A DNA stretch of 64,000 bases. Origin: Breviolum minutum Mf 1.05b.01. Taxonomy: Eukaryota; Sar; Dinophyceae; Suessiales; Symbiodiniaceae. The notes under the pieces were generated by a model. It searched no databases. It had not been told where the DNA came from and was given only the letters and a program-made list of their open reading frames with translations. The stretch is taken from contig DF239028.1 of assembly GCA_000507305.1 (NCBI GenBank), forward strand, positions 124,001-188,000. Reading direction: 5' to 3'. Of this stretch, positions 35,233-45,749 are shown piece after piece (position 1 is the first letter of the stretch; every line of letters begins with the position of its first letter). The position numbers and the translations under genes are program-made.

Positions 35233-35571
35233 GTTTACACTCGCTTCAGATTCCCATCAAAAATCAAGAGCATTGGAGAAACGGTGCATAAGAAATCCCG
35301 AGGACCGCTGACCTGACAGCGATGGAGAGAGAGACTATGAAACGACAGTCTTCCATTTTTTTACACCCCAAACAAACCTACCCTCCGGAGAAGAAATATA
35401 TCCCCTTAACTACCAGACTGCCAGATTTGAAGATGTTGTTTTTTTCCTTTTCTAATGGTGGGGATATGTTCGTTTCCTGGAAATTAAGCCTTGATTTACC
35501 CAAAAAAATCCTCAAAAAGATGGCGTTTTTTCAGATGTCAAAAATCCTTCTTTTGAACCCTCCAGGTCCAG

Positions 35572-35653
35572 GCTCCGGTTGCGCATGTGCGACCCAGCTC
35601 CTTTCGTCGAAATGCGCAGAGTGGACATAGCGCGTCCTCTTCCAGGCGAGGAG
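35572..35653 (+). CDS. Candidate internal exon
   Basis: After ccaggtccag one base then LRLRMCDPAPFVEMRRVDIA and RPLPGEE, ending at a gttttt donor. The phase-0 frame (APVAHVRPSSFRRNAQSGHS) is also open. GC-rich island. The frame is uncertain. Confidence 0.35.
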
Positions 35654-35707
35654 GTTTTTTTTTTGGAAGGGAAGATAAGGCAAATTCCCATGGGTGGTGG
35701 TTTCAAA

Positions 35708-35803
35708 TACCCTCCAGGGAACTAACCTGTCCCACCTTGGGAAAAGGAAAATCATCTTCAAAATCCCATTTTTGGGGGATATGTTAATTCCCTGGAGGGT
35801 ATT
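35708..35803. mobile_element. Family G inverted-repeat element
   Basis: taccctccagggaactaacc pairs with gttaattccctggagggta. Confidence 0.75.
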
Positions 35804-35810
35804 TGTTATT

Positions 35811-35886
35811 TTCGCCCCGAAAATTGGGAAAATGATCCAATTTGACTTGCGCATCTTTTTCAAATGGGTTGGTTCAACCACCAACT
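35811..35886. mobile_element. Family A fragment
   Basis: Keeps ttattttcgccccgaaaatt, aatgatccaatttgacttgc and ggttcaaccaccaactgg, joined directly to a family G element at its left. Confidence 0.55.
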
Positions 35887-36281
35887 GGAATTTGTCAGAA
35901 AACAGACAAACTAGATTCAATTAGAATAGTGTTTTAAGATAATATAAAATGGACAAATGAAAAATGAACATATGATATTGGACTATGACACTGTGGAGTT
36001 GTAAGATGCAGGTTGTACTTTTGAAAGCAAGATGTTATACTTCTTATACTCCGTATTTGAAGTGAGGGTTCACGTGAGATGTCCAAGTGTTCTGATGTTT
36101 TAGTGAGGTGGGGTTTTTGATGTCAATTACAAGTGGACATGTTATAGTGAGTGGGTTTATTAAGGAAGAATCACTTGATTTGTTCGCAGAGTTGGTAGTG
36201 TTTCAATGTGTTTGATTCATGTGGAAAGGCTTCGGTGGTCCAGAACAGCTGAAAAAAAACGTCTAGAGATTCCAGGGTGCA

Positions 36282-36409
36282 TCAATCAAATCGTGTTTTT
36301 TGAAGTTGTTTCTTGTGTTTCCTCATGCACATCGCTGTTGAGTCCTGTGGCTTGGGGATGTAGTTAAAAACATCAGAAGCACAGAAAACCAGCGCGAGGC
36401 CCACCACAG
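36282..36409 (-). CDS. Candidate terminal exon on the minus strand
   Basis: On minus, acceptor gctcttctccag then two bases and VVGLALVFCASDVFNYIPKP, QDSTAMCMRKHKKQLQKTRF-D, stop at 36282-36284. The hydrophobic start followed by a basic tail could be a membrane segment. Just upstream on minus is a stretch resembling the dinoflagellate spliced leader (see findings). Confidence 0.3.
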
Positions 36410-36542
36410 CTGGAGAAGAGCATCTCGACCCAAAATGGCTTATCCGGGTAAGCCTCAAGGATGGATGAAATTTGGGTAAATATCCTTGGAATCTGTGAGC
36501 GCAAAGAAGGCTGTTGTGAATTGTGTAGGAGCTCAATTCATG

Positions 36543-36677
36543 TGAGTAGTACTAGAAGTGGTAGTAGTGATAGTAGTAGTCGTGGTGGTGGTTGTTGTGG
36601 TGGTGGTGATAGAAGCAGTGGTTGTGGTTGTTGTGGTTGTTGTGGTTGTTGTGGTTGTGGTTGTGGTTGTGGTTGTG

Positions 36678-36714
<37 letters not shown>

Positions 36715-36762
36715 TTGCTGTTGTTGCTGTTGTTGTTGTTGTTGTTGTTGTTGTTGCTGTTG
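36543..36762. repeat. Long trinucleotide repeat, about 220 bases of (gtt/ggt/agt)n
   Basis: Explains the all-Val, all-Gln and Cys/Gly-rich open frames on both strands; none is taken as a gene. Confidence 0.9.
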
Positions 36763-37095
36763 CACCTCCAGAGTATGGGGCCTGTCTACTGATGAAGGTT
36801 CATTGACAAATCATGTCTGGCGAGTCAGGGCACATCCACCTACGACAAATTAGACCGCTAATATATCTACAAATTATAGGAGCCCCCAAATAACGCTTGC
36901 AGTGACAATTTTGTCAACAACGATGTTGTTTTTGGGTCTTGGGATCGGCAAATCATGCAATTGAAGTTGGTTTTAGCATGTTTTAGCTTCGATTTCTTTT
37001 TTGTTCTCAAGAAATTCCGGGTCCAGATTTCATGGACCCCTAATATGATGGTTTCTACTGCAATTTCTATAATAGGAACCTCCGGATTTCCACAG

Positions 37096-37264
37096 GTCTA
37101 TTTTTAGGCGCCATGTTTCGATGGTTCAGGGGTGCTACCATGGGTTTTTTGAGGGATCCCAACTCCGTAAAACGGATCTCAGGTCCGCCGCTACTGCTGG
37201 CACTTCACGACAATCTGCGAAATCCTCATGGCGTGAAGAATGGACCCCGGGGAAGGCGAAGTGA
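37096..37264 (+). CDS. Candidate terminal exon
   Basis: After acceptor ggatttccacag one base then 56 codons including the stop: SIFRRHVSMVQGCYHGFFEG, SQLRKTDLRSAATAGTSRQS, then AKSSWREEWTPGKAK. The C-terminus is Ser/Lys-rich. Another frame (37113-37340) is open but less natural. Confidence 0.4.
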
Positions 37265-37833
37265 CAAACCGGTTTTTTTAGTCGTGCAAAGGTTGAAAAC
37301 ACGATGGGATTTTGATTTTGATGATAGAGTTGGTCAGTGATGAAAATGAGATAACCCGTAAATTCCAGATATTATTAGATACCCCCATATCTTTTGATTT
37401 TTGGATTTGTCAGAAATGGCAGTGCAGTGTTTCTGGGTTGGTGATGAGAATGGTGAGTTGAGAAACCGCTAGCAAACAGCCAACTGAATCATGCAATGTC
37501 GACCTTTGTGTTTAATACCACGAAAAAATGTTCCCAGAGTTACCGCTTGATCACCAACAGTTTCAGGTACCTAAAATATCACCAACAGTTTCAGGTACCT
37601 GAAATAGAGGTACTACTTACTTTGGGGGGGTGGTTTTCCTTACATAAGCCTTTAATACAGCTTATATGGGTGAGTACCTGCATTTTATGTACCTAATATG
37701 TTTGTTGACTTGATTCTGTTGATGGAAGATTTTTCTTTACATTGGGGAGGTATCAAATCTTGTAAATCATGGGATAAACTACGAACCTCACCTGGTTCGC
37801 GCCAGATTCTTTCGCCGGAAAAACTGCATCAAT

Positions 37834-37931
37834 ACCCATAAGATCCATGGGACTGGTGTATTTGCCTGCATTTGGTTGATTTTTATGGTAAGTTAATGTA
37901 GGTAAATATGCCATGCATGGATGCTGTGGGA
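37834..37931. mobile_element. Family C element, diverged
   Basis: cccataagatccatgggact at one end, gccatgcatggatgctgtgg at the other. Confidence 0.65.
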
Positions 37932-37959
37932 TAGGTATATATAGGTAGTTGAATTCCAG

Positions 37960-38046
37960 CCCCCTGAGCATCACCCTTTGTTGTGACCTTCCCAAGAGTC
38001 GTCGGCAGCAGGCTGCGAACGATGATGCCTGGCACGAGATTCAGTG
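37960..38046 (+). CDS. Candidate internal exon
   Basis: After acceptor gttgaattccag one base then PLSITLCCDLPKSRRQQAAN and DDAWHEIQ, ending at a gtttgt donor in phase 2. It follows a family C element closely. Unspliced, the frame goes on to a stop near 38103. Confidence 0.4.
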
Positions 38047-38106
38047 GTTTGTTTCTTTGATTTCAGGATGTTTTCGGCAATCTCAGGAAATATTGGTTGT
38101 AGTTTA

Positions 38107-38150
38107 GTGATGATGATGATGATGGTGATGATGATGGTGGTGGGTGTGGT
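38107..38150. repeat. Trinucleotide repeat (gat/ggt)n
   Basis: Followed at about 38176 by the self-complementary gcgatcgcgatcg. Confidence 0.8.
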
Positions 38151-38715
38151 GGGGATCCTTAGTGCTACTGCAATGCGATCGCGATCGTGATGGAAGATGA
38201 TGATGACAGAATTAATAGGCGATCGGTGCTGTGCACATTGGACACCAATTGCCGTTAGATCTTACTCGTTCTGGTTTTATAAGCGGTGGAATTCTGAACA
38301 GCAGAACTATGTGAAGCAAGAAGCAAGGCATGTTTTGTACAAGCCGTGCTTATGCCATGTCTACAATTTATTCTGGTGTACGATTATTTACATTCAGTGC
38401 AAGACTGCAATTGTTTTGTTTGTCATCTCTTTTGGCAGATTTATTGATACATATTTGCACCCTCGTGACCTACCCAAAACTCTTGTCTAACATGTTGTTA
38501 GGACATGTTAGGACCATGTATCCATATGCTGTTGTCAAATGCTGCCAACCTATCTGTTTTTGGTGGAGGAGAGGCCAAAATGAGTGGACTCAATGCTTAG
38601 TCATAGTCGTTTTCTATGAATTTGGCTGGGTTAGTACACTTTTTGATTGCCAGTGAGTGGAGGCCGGACACAATGGAAATCACTAAAGCGAACCACAAAA
38701 CTAACGGACTAATAG

Positions 38716-38811
38716 GTGGTTGCAAATATTGTGTATTTTCACCTCGATTTGGAGAATGATCCGATAATTTGACTAATATTTTTCAAATGGGTTGGTTCAA
38801 CCACCAACCAG
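38716..38811. mobile_element. Family A inverted-repeat element
   Basis: After aatag, starts gtggttgcaaatattg and ends ggttcaaccaccaaccag, just upstream of the exon candidate at 38836. Confidence 0.7.
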
Positions 38812-38835
38812 AATAACCTGCCCTTTGCCGCTCAG

Positions 38836-39176
38836 AGGATGTGTCACTTAGATCTGTATGGCAGCCAGCACCACCACCACGACCCATCGAAACGGCCACG
38901 ACTGTCCCTCGGCCAATTCGAAATGGAGCATTGAAACCGTTACATCCAAAGTTGGCAAAAACTGCACCAGAATATGGCACCAAGAGAAACAGTAGAGATG
39001 ACACTTGCGCAACAGGATTTTCTTCACAATTTCAAGTCCTTTTTCTGAATTTTGGACGGGCTGTAGCCGGATTAGAGGATGGCCATGGCCCATCTGAGAT
39101 TCCCAAAGAAAGACATGAAGCTCAAATGCATTGCAGTGGATCAGTGTCAAAATCAGGGCATGGTGTGTGTATTTAG
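38836..39176 (+). CDS. Candidate exon, Pro-rich then hydrophilic
   Basis: After acceptor tttgccgctcag two bases then an open frame to a stop at 39174: DVSLRSVWQPAPPPRPIETA, TTVPRPIRNGALKPLHPKLA, then EYGTKRNSRDD and further. The true 3' end may be an internal donor. It starts 24 bases after a family A element. The antisense strand is also open (133 codons), a common shadow. Confidence 0.4.
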
Positions 39177-39524
39177 TGAAAATTTCGTGAATGTGGAAAT
39201 ATTTGCTGTATTTAGATGCTTGATGGGATGTTGATGGTATGTTAAGCATCAGTGTAGATAAACCACCTTGGCATATCTGTTTTTATTTTTCATATACCTA
39301 AATATTGTTTCACATAAGTACAGAACAAATTTAAATGTAAACATGTATACATTATCTACCTCATACCTATCTATAACCATTCTTATGTGCTACATCATCC
39401 TCAATGTTTCGGTAAACTTCTAATGATGTCAGGTGACAAAAGGAGTAGTTTGTAGATGGATATTTCCTGCCATTCGGAGTTCATCGACCCTGACCAAGCA
39501 TTTGTTGTTTGTTTGTTCCTCAGG

Positions 39525-39619
39525 TGCCAGATCCCAATTTCACCTTAGCCTTGAAACGCGCCAGCGAAAGTCTGGGAATCCCAGAAAAATTCGTCGCTGT
39601 TTCGTTTCCGATTTCCACG
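39525..39619 (+). CDS. Candidate internal exon
   Basis: A strong acceptor (gtttgttcctcag) then phase 0: VPDPNFTLALKRASESLGIP then EKFVAVSFPIS, to a gtagct donor. Another frame is open longer (39433-39735) but its peptide is less natural. Confidence 0.45.
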
Positions 39620-39685
39620 TAGCTCTCTGGAAAGCTGGCAATCAAAGTGAAAAACGGCACGGGATAACTTCCCACCTTCAAAAGT

Positions 39686-39822
39686 CTGGAAAATCCCTGA
39701 AATTCAACATAACCGACATAACCCCTGAAAATTGATGAGAATCGATGGGTGGCGGTGGAAGGTGAATTTCCTTTTGAGATGGCCTATTTTCAGGGACTAT
39801 GTCAGTTTTAGGGAGGGTAAAG
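39686..39822. mobile_element. Family B element
   Basis: aacataaccgacataacccc at one side and gggactatgtcagttttagg at the other, around gaatttccttttgagatgg. Confidence 0.6.
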
Positions 39823-40055
39823 TGAGCATCCAAAAATTATGTGATATATATATATATATTATATTTCAACGAGCTCTCGCTTCCACAGCATTATATATTG
39901 TTTTATCATATATAGGTGCCTGATTCCAATATGGCATATCCCCAAGCCTAGTACCTCATGTCATGGATAACCATCCCATAATTCACCCTTTGCAGGCAAT
40001 CTTGATGGTCTATTCCAGTTGTAGATGGCATATATACAGATACTGCATATACACC

Positions 40056-40144
40056 TGGAACCTGGAGATGTCCTCTATTTTGGTGGTTGAATCCTCCAAA
40101 ACAAGGTCTTTTCCAATCAAAACAGGGGTCATTTGGGTTCCAGG
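40056..40144. mobile_element. Family F inverted-repeat element
   Basis: cctggaacctggagatgtcc at one end pairs with the terminal gggttccagg; core ttggtggttgaatcctccaa and ccaatcaaaacaggggtcat. Confidence 0.7.
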
Positions 40145-40323
40145 CATATGTAGCTTGCAAGCATTACCAAATGTTAACAACTTTGTACCCCTGATGCATG
40201 TGTTTTCAAGATTTGCAGTTTGCAGGTCCATGTTTTTACATCTTCAAAATCCAAAGAGTATTTACATCCGACAGGTTTCAAACATTTAAGTTACTAAGTT
40301 TTGATTTAAGATTGATATATACT

Positions 40324-40438
40324 TACCCTCCTAAAACTAACAGCTCGCCCCTGAAAATGAGCCTTCCCCAAAAGGAAAGTAGTCAAAAGCAAACCACCAC
40401 TTTTGAGGGGGCAATTCGTTAGTTTCATGGAGGGTTTT
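40324..40438. mobile_element. Family B element
   Basis: taccctcctaaaactaacag pairs with gttagtttcatggagggt. Confidence 0.65.
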
Positions 40439-40552
40439 TGTCCAACTTTCACTAGCTGGTGTTTTGAAGGGAGCTAAGGAGCTGGGGGTATCTAAAATCC
40501 CTTTATAAAAGGGAGCTAAGGAGCTACCTTCAGGTTTCTGACCACATCTTAG

Positions 40553-40719
40553 TTCAAGCCCGACTTTTTGGGGGTTGAAAACCCTTGAGGTGCTAATACC
40601 AGATCGGCCTTGGCACCCGCCTTGGGACATCGACGATGGAGCAAGAGCGAGGATTTTGGAAGTGGCTGCCATGGGGTGTTTGTTTGGGGATGAGGACATC
40701 ATGGGGGTCAAATTTGGAA
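40553..40719 (+). CDS. Candidate internal exon
   Basis: After acceptor accacatcttag one base then 55 codons: SSPTFWGLKTLEVLIPDRPW, then DIDDGARARILEVAAMGCLF, then GDEDIMGVKFG, to a gttagg donor in phase 1. Codons are GC- and G-rich at first positions. Two other frames are partly open, so the reading is probable and not certain. Family unknown. Confidence 0.45.
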
Positions 40720-40757
40720 GTTAGGATAGCCCCAAAAAAAAGGGCAATCCCAAATTG

Positions 40758-40808
40758 CGTATATATATATATATATTATATATATATATATTATATATAT
40801 ATATATTT
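40758..40808. repeat. TA dinucleotide repeat
   Basis: Three (ta) blocks. Similar tracts are at 17401-17430, 42518-42538, 49414-49463 and 53058-53112. Confidence 0.9.
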
Positions 40809-41585
40809 TTATATGCTACGCATATCATATGTCTCTATTTATACTTTATAGATATATTTAGGTATATATATATTTCCATAGTCATATATTGATGATGTTG
40901 GTTCAGAAGCAAGAATCCTTTTTGAAATGGCAGGTTTATGAATGTTTAAGAATGATAATAACATGGTTAGAGTGGCTTGCAACCCCTGAAAAAAGAAACA
41001 ATCACCGTGTAGGGAAGGTCTAGGGTATATAGCATCCCACTAATTTGCGTTCACTCTTCCTTATGATCGACATGGAATTCTTCCAAGATGATTTCAATAT
41101 TACTGTACAGTGAAACTCCAGTGATCCAATATGGCAATAGAACACCCAACATTTATAGATGTGTCTGTTCATCCTTCTCGAATTTCCACCGCGACATCAG
41201 TTTTTCCGGAGGGTTAGTTTGCCCCGGTAAACTGCCACGACATCGGCACACCCGAACCCAGCAAACGGTTTACACCTATTTGGTCAGGAGCCAGCTCTGA
41301 GTTCAGGTGCGATGGTGTGGGAGGAGGGGTCCATATTTTTTTTGTGCCTGTGATTGATCCCATGGATTTTTTCGAATCGGTCTTTAGGACGTTTTTCCCA
41401 GGGTAAATGATATGCTGTATCTAGTGTGTTAAGTGATGTTAGGTATTATAATACCTGGTCTCGACAAATCTTACGGAATCCATCTTAGCCTCCGGGAATT
41501 TATTTGGGGGCCTAGAGGTGTTTCATTAAAAGTTAAACTTTTAGCCTAAGATTTGCCTTGTGGGGGTGGTTCCTTCCAACCCCAG

Positions 41586-41674
41586 ATTCCACACCTCCAG
41601 CGACACCAGAAAGGAATGGAGTCAATGACCTCCCCAGTCCACACCTGTTGCGCATAAGATCAATTTTGAAGAAG
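41586..41674 (+). CDS. Candidate internal exon with a strong donor
   Basis: Acceptor ccttccaaccccag, donor gtgagt. Two bases then 29 codons: STPPATPERNGVNDLPSPHL then LRIRSILKK. It is a Pro/Ser/Thr-rich linker followed by a basic stretch. Phase 0 exit. Confidence 0.5.
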
Positions 41675-41846
41675 GTGAGTTTGAGTGTAGTTGTACTTAT
41701 GTTTTTTCCAACTGATACAGGAAATGACAGACATATGGTCTTAAAAAGTCCCAGTGAAATCTTCCACCTAAGCAGATGGAATCTCCCCCAACAAAAGCAC
41801 TAACTAATAACACCATGCAAACAACGCACACATAGATACTGTACAC

Positions 41847-41957
41847 TCCCTAAAACTAACAGCTCACCCCCTGAAAATAGGCCTTCCCAAAAGGAAACTA
41901 TATAATCTTCCAGCCACCTCTTTTCAGGTGCAAGCGCAAGTCGTTAGTTTAAGAGAT
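41847..41957. mobile_element. Family B element
   Basis: actccctaaaactaacagct at one end, cgttagtttaagagatgg at the other. Confidence 0.6.
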
Positions 41958-41959
41958 GG

Positions 41960-42072
41960 TACTGTTGATGGAAGAAATCCTGCACCCGTCGAGGTTGGTA
42001 GTTTATCCCATCATTTTTTCAGGGTTTTATACATCCCAGGTGGTTAGCCGGATTTCTGAACCATCAATAGAA
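41960..42072. mobile_element. Family D element
   Basis: tactgttgatggaagaaatc at one end, ggatttctgaaccatcaata at the other. Confidence 0.7.
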
Positions 42073-42112
42073 GGATCCATAGCTACATCTTCCACATGAC
42101 TAACGACGCCAG

Positions 42113-42197
42113 AAATTCCCGTAGGTGAGGAAGTTCCGAGGGAAGCGGAAGGGATCCCTTGCCCGCAACGAGCGGAAAGTCCCAAAGAGGCGCGGCA
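42113..42197 (+). CDS. Candidate exon, acidic Pro/Glu-rich
   Basis: After the weak acceptor cgacgccag it reads IPVGEEVPREAEGIPCPQRA then ESPKEAR, up to a gtgatc donor or a stop a few bases later. It sits immediately downstream of a family D element. The opposite strand is also open here (65 codons), so the strand is not certain. Confidence 0.35.
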
Positions 42198-42217
42198 GTG
42201 ATCCCAATGTCTTTTTT

Positions 42218-42333
42218 TTAACATAGCCCCGGAAATTTAACATAGCCCCTAAAGATAGGCAATCTCAAAAGGAAACTAGTCTTCCAATCATCATGTTTGA
42301 GGGGCGAACTGTTAAATTTCGGGGGTGTAATGA
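42218..42333. mobile_element. Family B element
   Basis: Starts with two copies of ttaacatagcccc-type sequence, contains aaaggaaactagtcttccaa and ends actgttaaatttcgggggtg. Confidence 0.55.
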
Positions 42334-42678
42334 TAATTTGGATCTACCCCCCCACGCAGTAGCAGTCACCACCAGGATTGTTACGCATTTTTAGTAGGGA
42401 ATCCCTGTAAACCTTTATTTGTGATTGTTACTGGGTGGGTTGTAGATCGAAATGATAACCAAAGTGGATGACATGAAAATAGGCGAGACAAAGATATGAA
42501 CGGGCAATTCTTTACTATGTATATATATATATATATATGTAGTACTATTCAAACATCTTGTTTTTTAGCGCTAAACATGTTATTTATGATTTCTGTGTTG
42601 TATGATTGTGACATCAACAAAAAAACATTGAACAACAAAACCACGATGTTTATTTTGTGGAAAATCAATCGTTTTCGG

Positions 42679-42782
42679 TCAGAGGCCTCCAAACTTTTTC
42701 AGCGCGGCTTCACGGACCTTGCCATGTCCTTCGCCAGTCTTGATGAGACCCTCTGAAGTTGCTGGAGCCAAACTGTGCGAAC
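42679..42782 (-). CDS. Candidate terminal exon on the minus strand
   Basis: On the minus strand an acceptor gatctctgcag is followed by a frame ending GLIKTGEGHGKVREAALKKF-GGL and a stop at 42679-42681. The other phase (VRTVWLQQLQRVSSRLAKDM) is also open. About 70 bases upstream on minus there is a strong gtaagt donor after FSRAQKGSMNPSSRFQK (ending near 42867 on +), in phase 0, which would fit the second reading. This is one of the few minus-strand candidates. Confidence 0.35.
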
Positions 42783-43202
42783 CTGCAGAGATCCGATCAA
42801 ACGTGAAAGTTGAGCTTGTTTCAAGTGCATGAAGTTTTTAAGTGGGAGTCAAACGTAAGTACTTACTTTTTGGAACCTACTGGAAGGATTCATAGAACCT
42901 TTTTGTGCACGGGAAAACTTTGGGGGAAATGATGACGATGATATAATGATAAGTTCAGACCATGCAAAGGGTTTGTGACTTTGCAAGCTCAAAAGCAGCC
43001 TAAAAAGGCAGCACATTTGAAACAACCTGAGGGTGGTGGTTTTAGAGGGCAAGATAGTCAGAATTCCTGCTTATGACGTATATGTATATATGTACATATA
43101 CACGATGTTACTGTTTGTTTGTTGTTTTTCACAGCTTGAATTGGAAAGTCAAACGTATGTTGTTCAATCAAGTCACTCTTTTTTAACACATATGTGAACT
43201 AC

Positions 43203-43205
43203 AGC

Positions 43206-43240
<35 letters not shown>

Positions 43241-43241
43241 A
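43203..43241. repeat. Trinucleotide repeat (caa)n
   Basis: About 12 uninterrupted units. Confidence 0.9.
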
Positions 43242-43378
43242 ACAGAAAACAACAGGCCCTCGAAGGTGCATGTTGATTTTTTGTTTCACCCTAAAAATCC
43301 TGAGTTGGCAACACAAAAACATCTGGCTGGACACATCTGGGGATCACAGCACCACAAATTGCAACCAAAGACCAATTA

Positions 43379-43481
43379 CCCATAGGATCCATGTATGGTA
43401 TATTTACCATATTCACCTACATTTGGTTGATTTTTATTGTTTTCATGTAGGTAAATATACCAGTCCCACGGACCCTATAGG
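43379..43481. mobile_element. Family C element, diverged
   Basis: cccataggatccatgtatgg at one end, ccagtcccacggaccctata at the other, with gtaggtaaatatac inside. Confidence 0.65.
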
Positions 43482-43534
43482 CGAGGACATGTCGTATATG
43501 TCACAACATTGTGACCTTGGTCGATGTGTTGCAG

Positions 43535-43575
43535 ATGCTCAGCCAGAAGTTTTTCACTTGTTAGCAAAATGCATA
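43535..43575 (+). CDS. Candidate short exon
   Basis: Between acceptor cgatgtgttgcag and donor gtgacc: AQPEVFHLLAKCI. Without splicing it continues to a stop near 43614. Upstream at 43718-43740 and 43980-44037 lie other coding-like scraps; the latter reads GGIIPTLVKLLEHF, which looks like an armadillo repeat helix, but it is in a broken frame. Confidence 0.3.
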
Positions 43576-44457
43576 GTGACCATGGAAGGAGGCATAAAAA
43601 ATAGGGGGTGCTAGGAGACCTCTGACGGACGGGTGGTAGAAATAATGGAGCATCATTTCAGGTGTGGTAATATCTGGAATATTATTTAATATGGCTACTG
43701 GAAAGTTGCAGCAACTACTCTTTGCAGTCAAGGTATACTATGAAGATCTTCAGGTTTTGCTGAGAAATCCATGAACAAGGATCAAGAACTAGACTAGTGT
43801 CATCAGAATGAGTTGTCCCGAACAATCAGTTTCGAACCGTTTTTATACAATATCACGCGAGATGCCCCGGATTGCTAGGAATAGCGGTGAGGATATTGGT
43901 GTTTTGGTATGACTTCATACTGCCATGGAAAACACGCATGAAATAATGACTGACGAGGAGTTGTTTTAGGTTTGTCGCTGAAGGGTCCCGAAGGGTGGCA
44001 TAATTCCCACATTGGTGAAGTTGTTGGAGCATTTCTAAAGGCCATTTGAGAGAGGTGATGTCAATCCCGGATGAATAAACCTCCATTTTCTCCCCCTGCG
44101 TCCTGCGTAGCTAGAAGGTCCAGAAGATTTTACCCCCTTGTTGTTGACACCCCCAACCACTCCAATACAAGAAACTTGTATGAAAGGATCATGAAAAGGA
44201 AATGAAGTGTAGCCCAAATACTATTGCTCAATTGGATTCGACAGTGATAACACACCTAGCTAAAAAAGGTAGAGCTGCGAAATTGCGGGGTTATACGGGG
44301 TTTCTTGTTAACTAGGGGGAAAAATCCGCAACTCTAAACATGACCTTTTCACCCAAAATGTGGCTGTCTAATGCTGGGGGTTTTACTATTACGTTTTACT
44401 AATCCTATGTTGGCATTACATGATTCGAACCATCATTCTCGGATTACCCTCCCTTAA

Positions 44458-44635
44458 ATGGTGGTTTCAACTTTCAACGATGTTTTTGTTGTGTTTACCC
44501 TTAAAAAATTGGGAAAAATACACCATTTGACTATCACTAGTTGGTGGTTTCATTTTTTTTTGTTTTCACCCCGATCCTTGGGGAAATGATCCGATTTAAC
44601 TCATATTTTTCAAATGGGTTGAAACAACCAACTAG
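44458..44635. mobile_element. Two family A elements in tandem
   Basis: The first starts atggtggtttcaac and runs into tttgactatcactag; the second starts gttggtggtttcat at 44540 and ends gggttgaaacaaccaactag at 44635. Confidence 0.65.
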
Positions 44636-44725
44636 TAAAGAAATTAACATGGAACCCCCAACTAGTAAAGATTATTTTCCTGTTAAAATTGGGTGATGTT
44701 GGGTTCCATGTTAGTTTTTTTTCAG

Positions 44726-44943
44726 CTACACGTTCTCAATGACCGAGATGCGATGCCAGGTCGAGATGTGATGTGAACGACTATTTCATCCTCTATTATG
44801 AGGGTCATGGCACTGTGCTTCGAGATCCGGACTTCCAGGTGTGGTTTCATGGGGGGCAGGAGGTGACTGTTATGAGAGCTTTGTTTTTAGAGTTTGTTGA
44901 GAAATGGCAGTATATTATTAGTATCATATCCTTGGATCACTAA
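44726..44943 (+). CDS. Candidate coding block after a strong acceptor
   Basis: A strong acceptor (gttagttttttttcag, the end of a repeat element) is followed by LHVLNDRDAMPG and a possible gtcgag donor at 44760. From about 44766 another frame reads NDYFILYYEGHGTVLRDPDF, then QEVTVMRALFLEFVEKWQ, to a stop near 44941. The two need either an intron or are alternatives; I cannot decide. Confidence 0.35.
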
Positions 44944-45273
44944 TATCAGTTCTGTTTTTTGTATCACAATCATGTACATCTATACTCCGACTAATATATC
45001 TAGTCTGGTGCTGATTTTTCAAGAGATGATTTGTTGAAATACTCCAAATTGTTTTTGTGCAACCTGTTTGTCAAGGGATATTTTTTTGATATTTTGATTA
45101 ACATTGACTATTTGATACTGATATCCGGCAAGCCCTTGTGATAATGACGAAGGCCACGACCTCTCCACATGAGCCGTAATTTCACTTCGTCACTGAGAAA
45201 TGGTCGGAAAAAAAAGCCTTTTTGTTTCTTTTAGAGTCACCCGGTGGTGAAAAAGAAACTTGTCAGTATGTTT

Positions 45274-45360
45274 CCCATAGGATCACCTTGCATGGTATAT
45301 CTACCTACATTTACCATACACCTAAATGTAGGTAAATATGCCATGCATGGATCCTATGGG
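45274..45360. mobile_element. Family C element
   Basis: cccataggatcaccttgcat pairs with ccatgcatggatcctatggg. Confidence 0.75.
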
Positions 45361-45639
45361 ATTTAAATTTGTATTGTTTCAACCCCGGTTTGTTGCCGGG
45401 AATGTTCAGACTTCAGATTTTAATCAGCGTTCAAAAAAACACTTGTTTCAACATCTTTGCCGTGAAACCATGATGTGGAGACTTGTGATAAGGCAATCAT
45501 TGCTACACTCAACCTCAACCTTTCTCATTGGTTACTATGGACTAGATATGTATTTACATCGGAAGGATTTCTTTTTACCATGGTAAGATTGCAAAGTGAA
45601 GGTTCCAAAAGATCTCCCACCCCCTTGCCGTTGCTGTAG

Positions 45640-45749
45640 CCCCCCATGTTTCCCACTCTTTGGGCCCAGAGCGCGCACGAAGAAGCTTTCGTCTTGGTTG
45701 ATCCTGGCGGAAAGGTCTTGGGATCAATCAACGGAGCTGGATTTTCCAT
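45640..45749 (+). CDS. Candidate internal exon
   Basis: Between acceptor gttgctgtag and donor gtgtag, phase 0 in and phase 2 out: PPMFPTLWAQSAHEEAFVLV then DPGGKVLGSINGAGFS. It is GC-rich with natural codons. Another frame over the same bases is open for 113 codons (45596-45937) but gives a less natural peptide. Unknown family. Confidence 0.45.

Noticed and set aside
36538-36806. Poly-Val, poly-Gln and Cys/Gly-rich open frames on both strands
   Set aside because: They are translations of the trinucleotide repeat. The same applies at 56475-56811, 13507-13930, 8033-8445 and 29621-29812.
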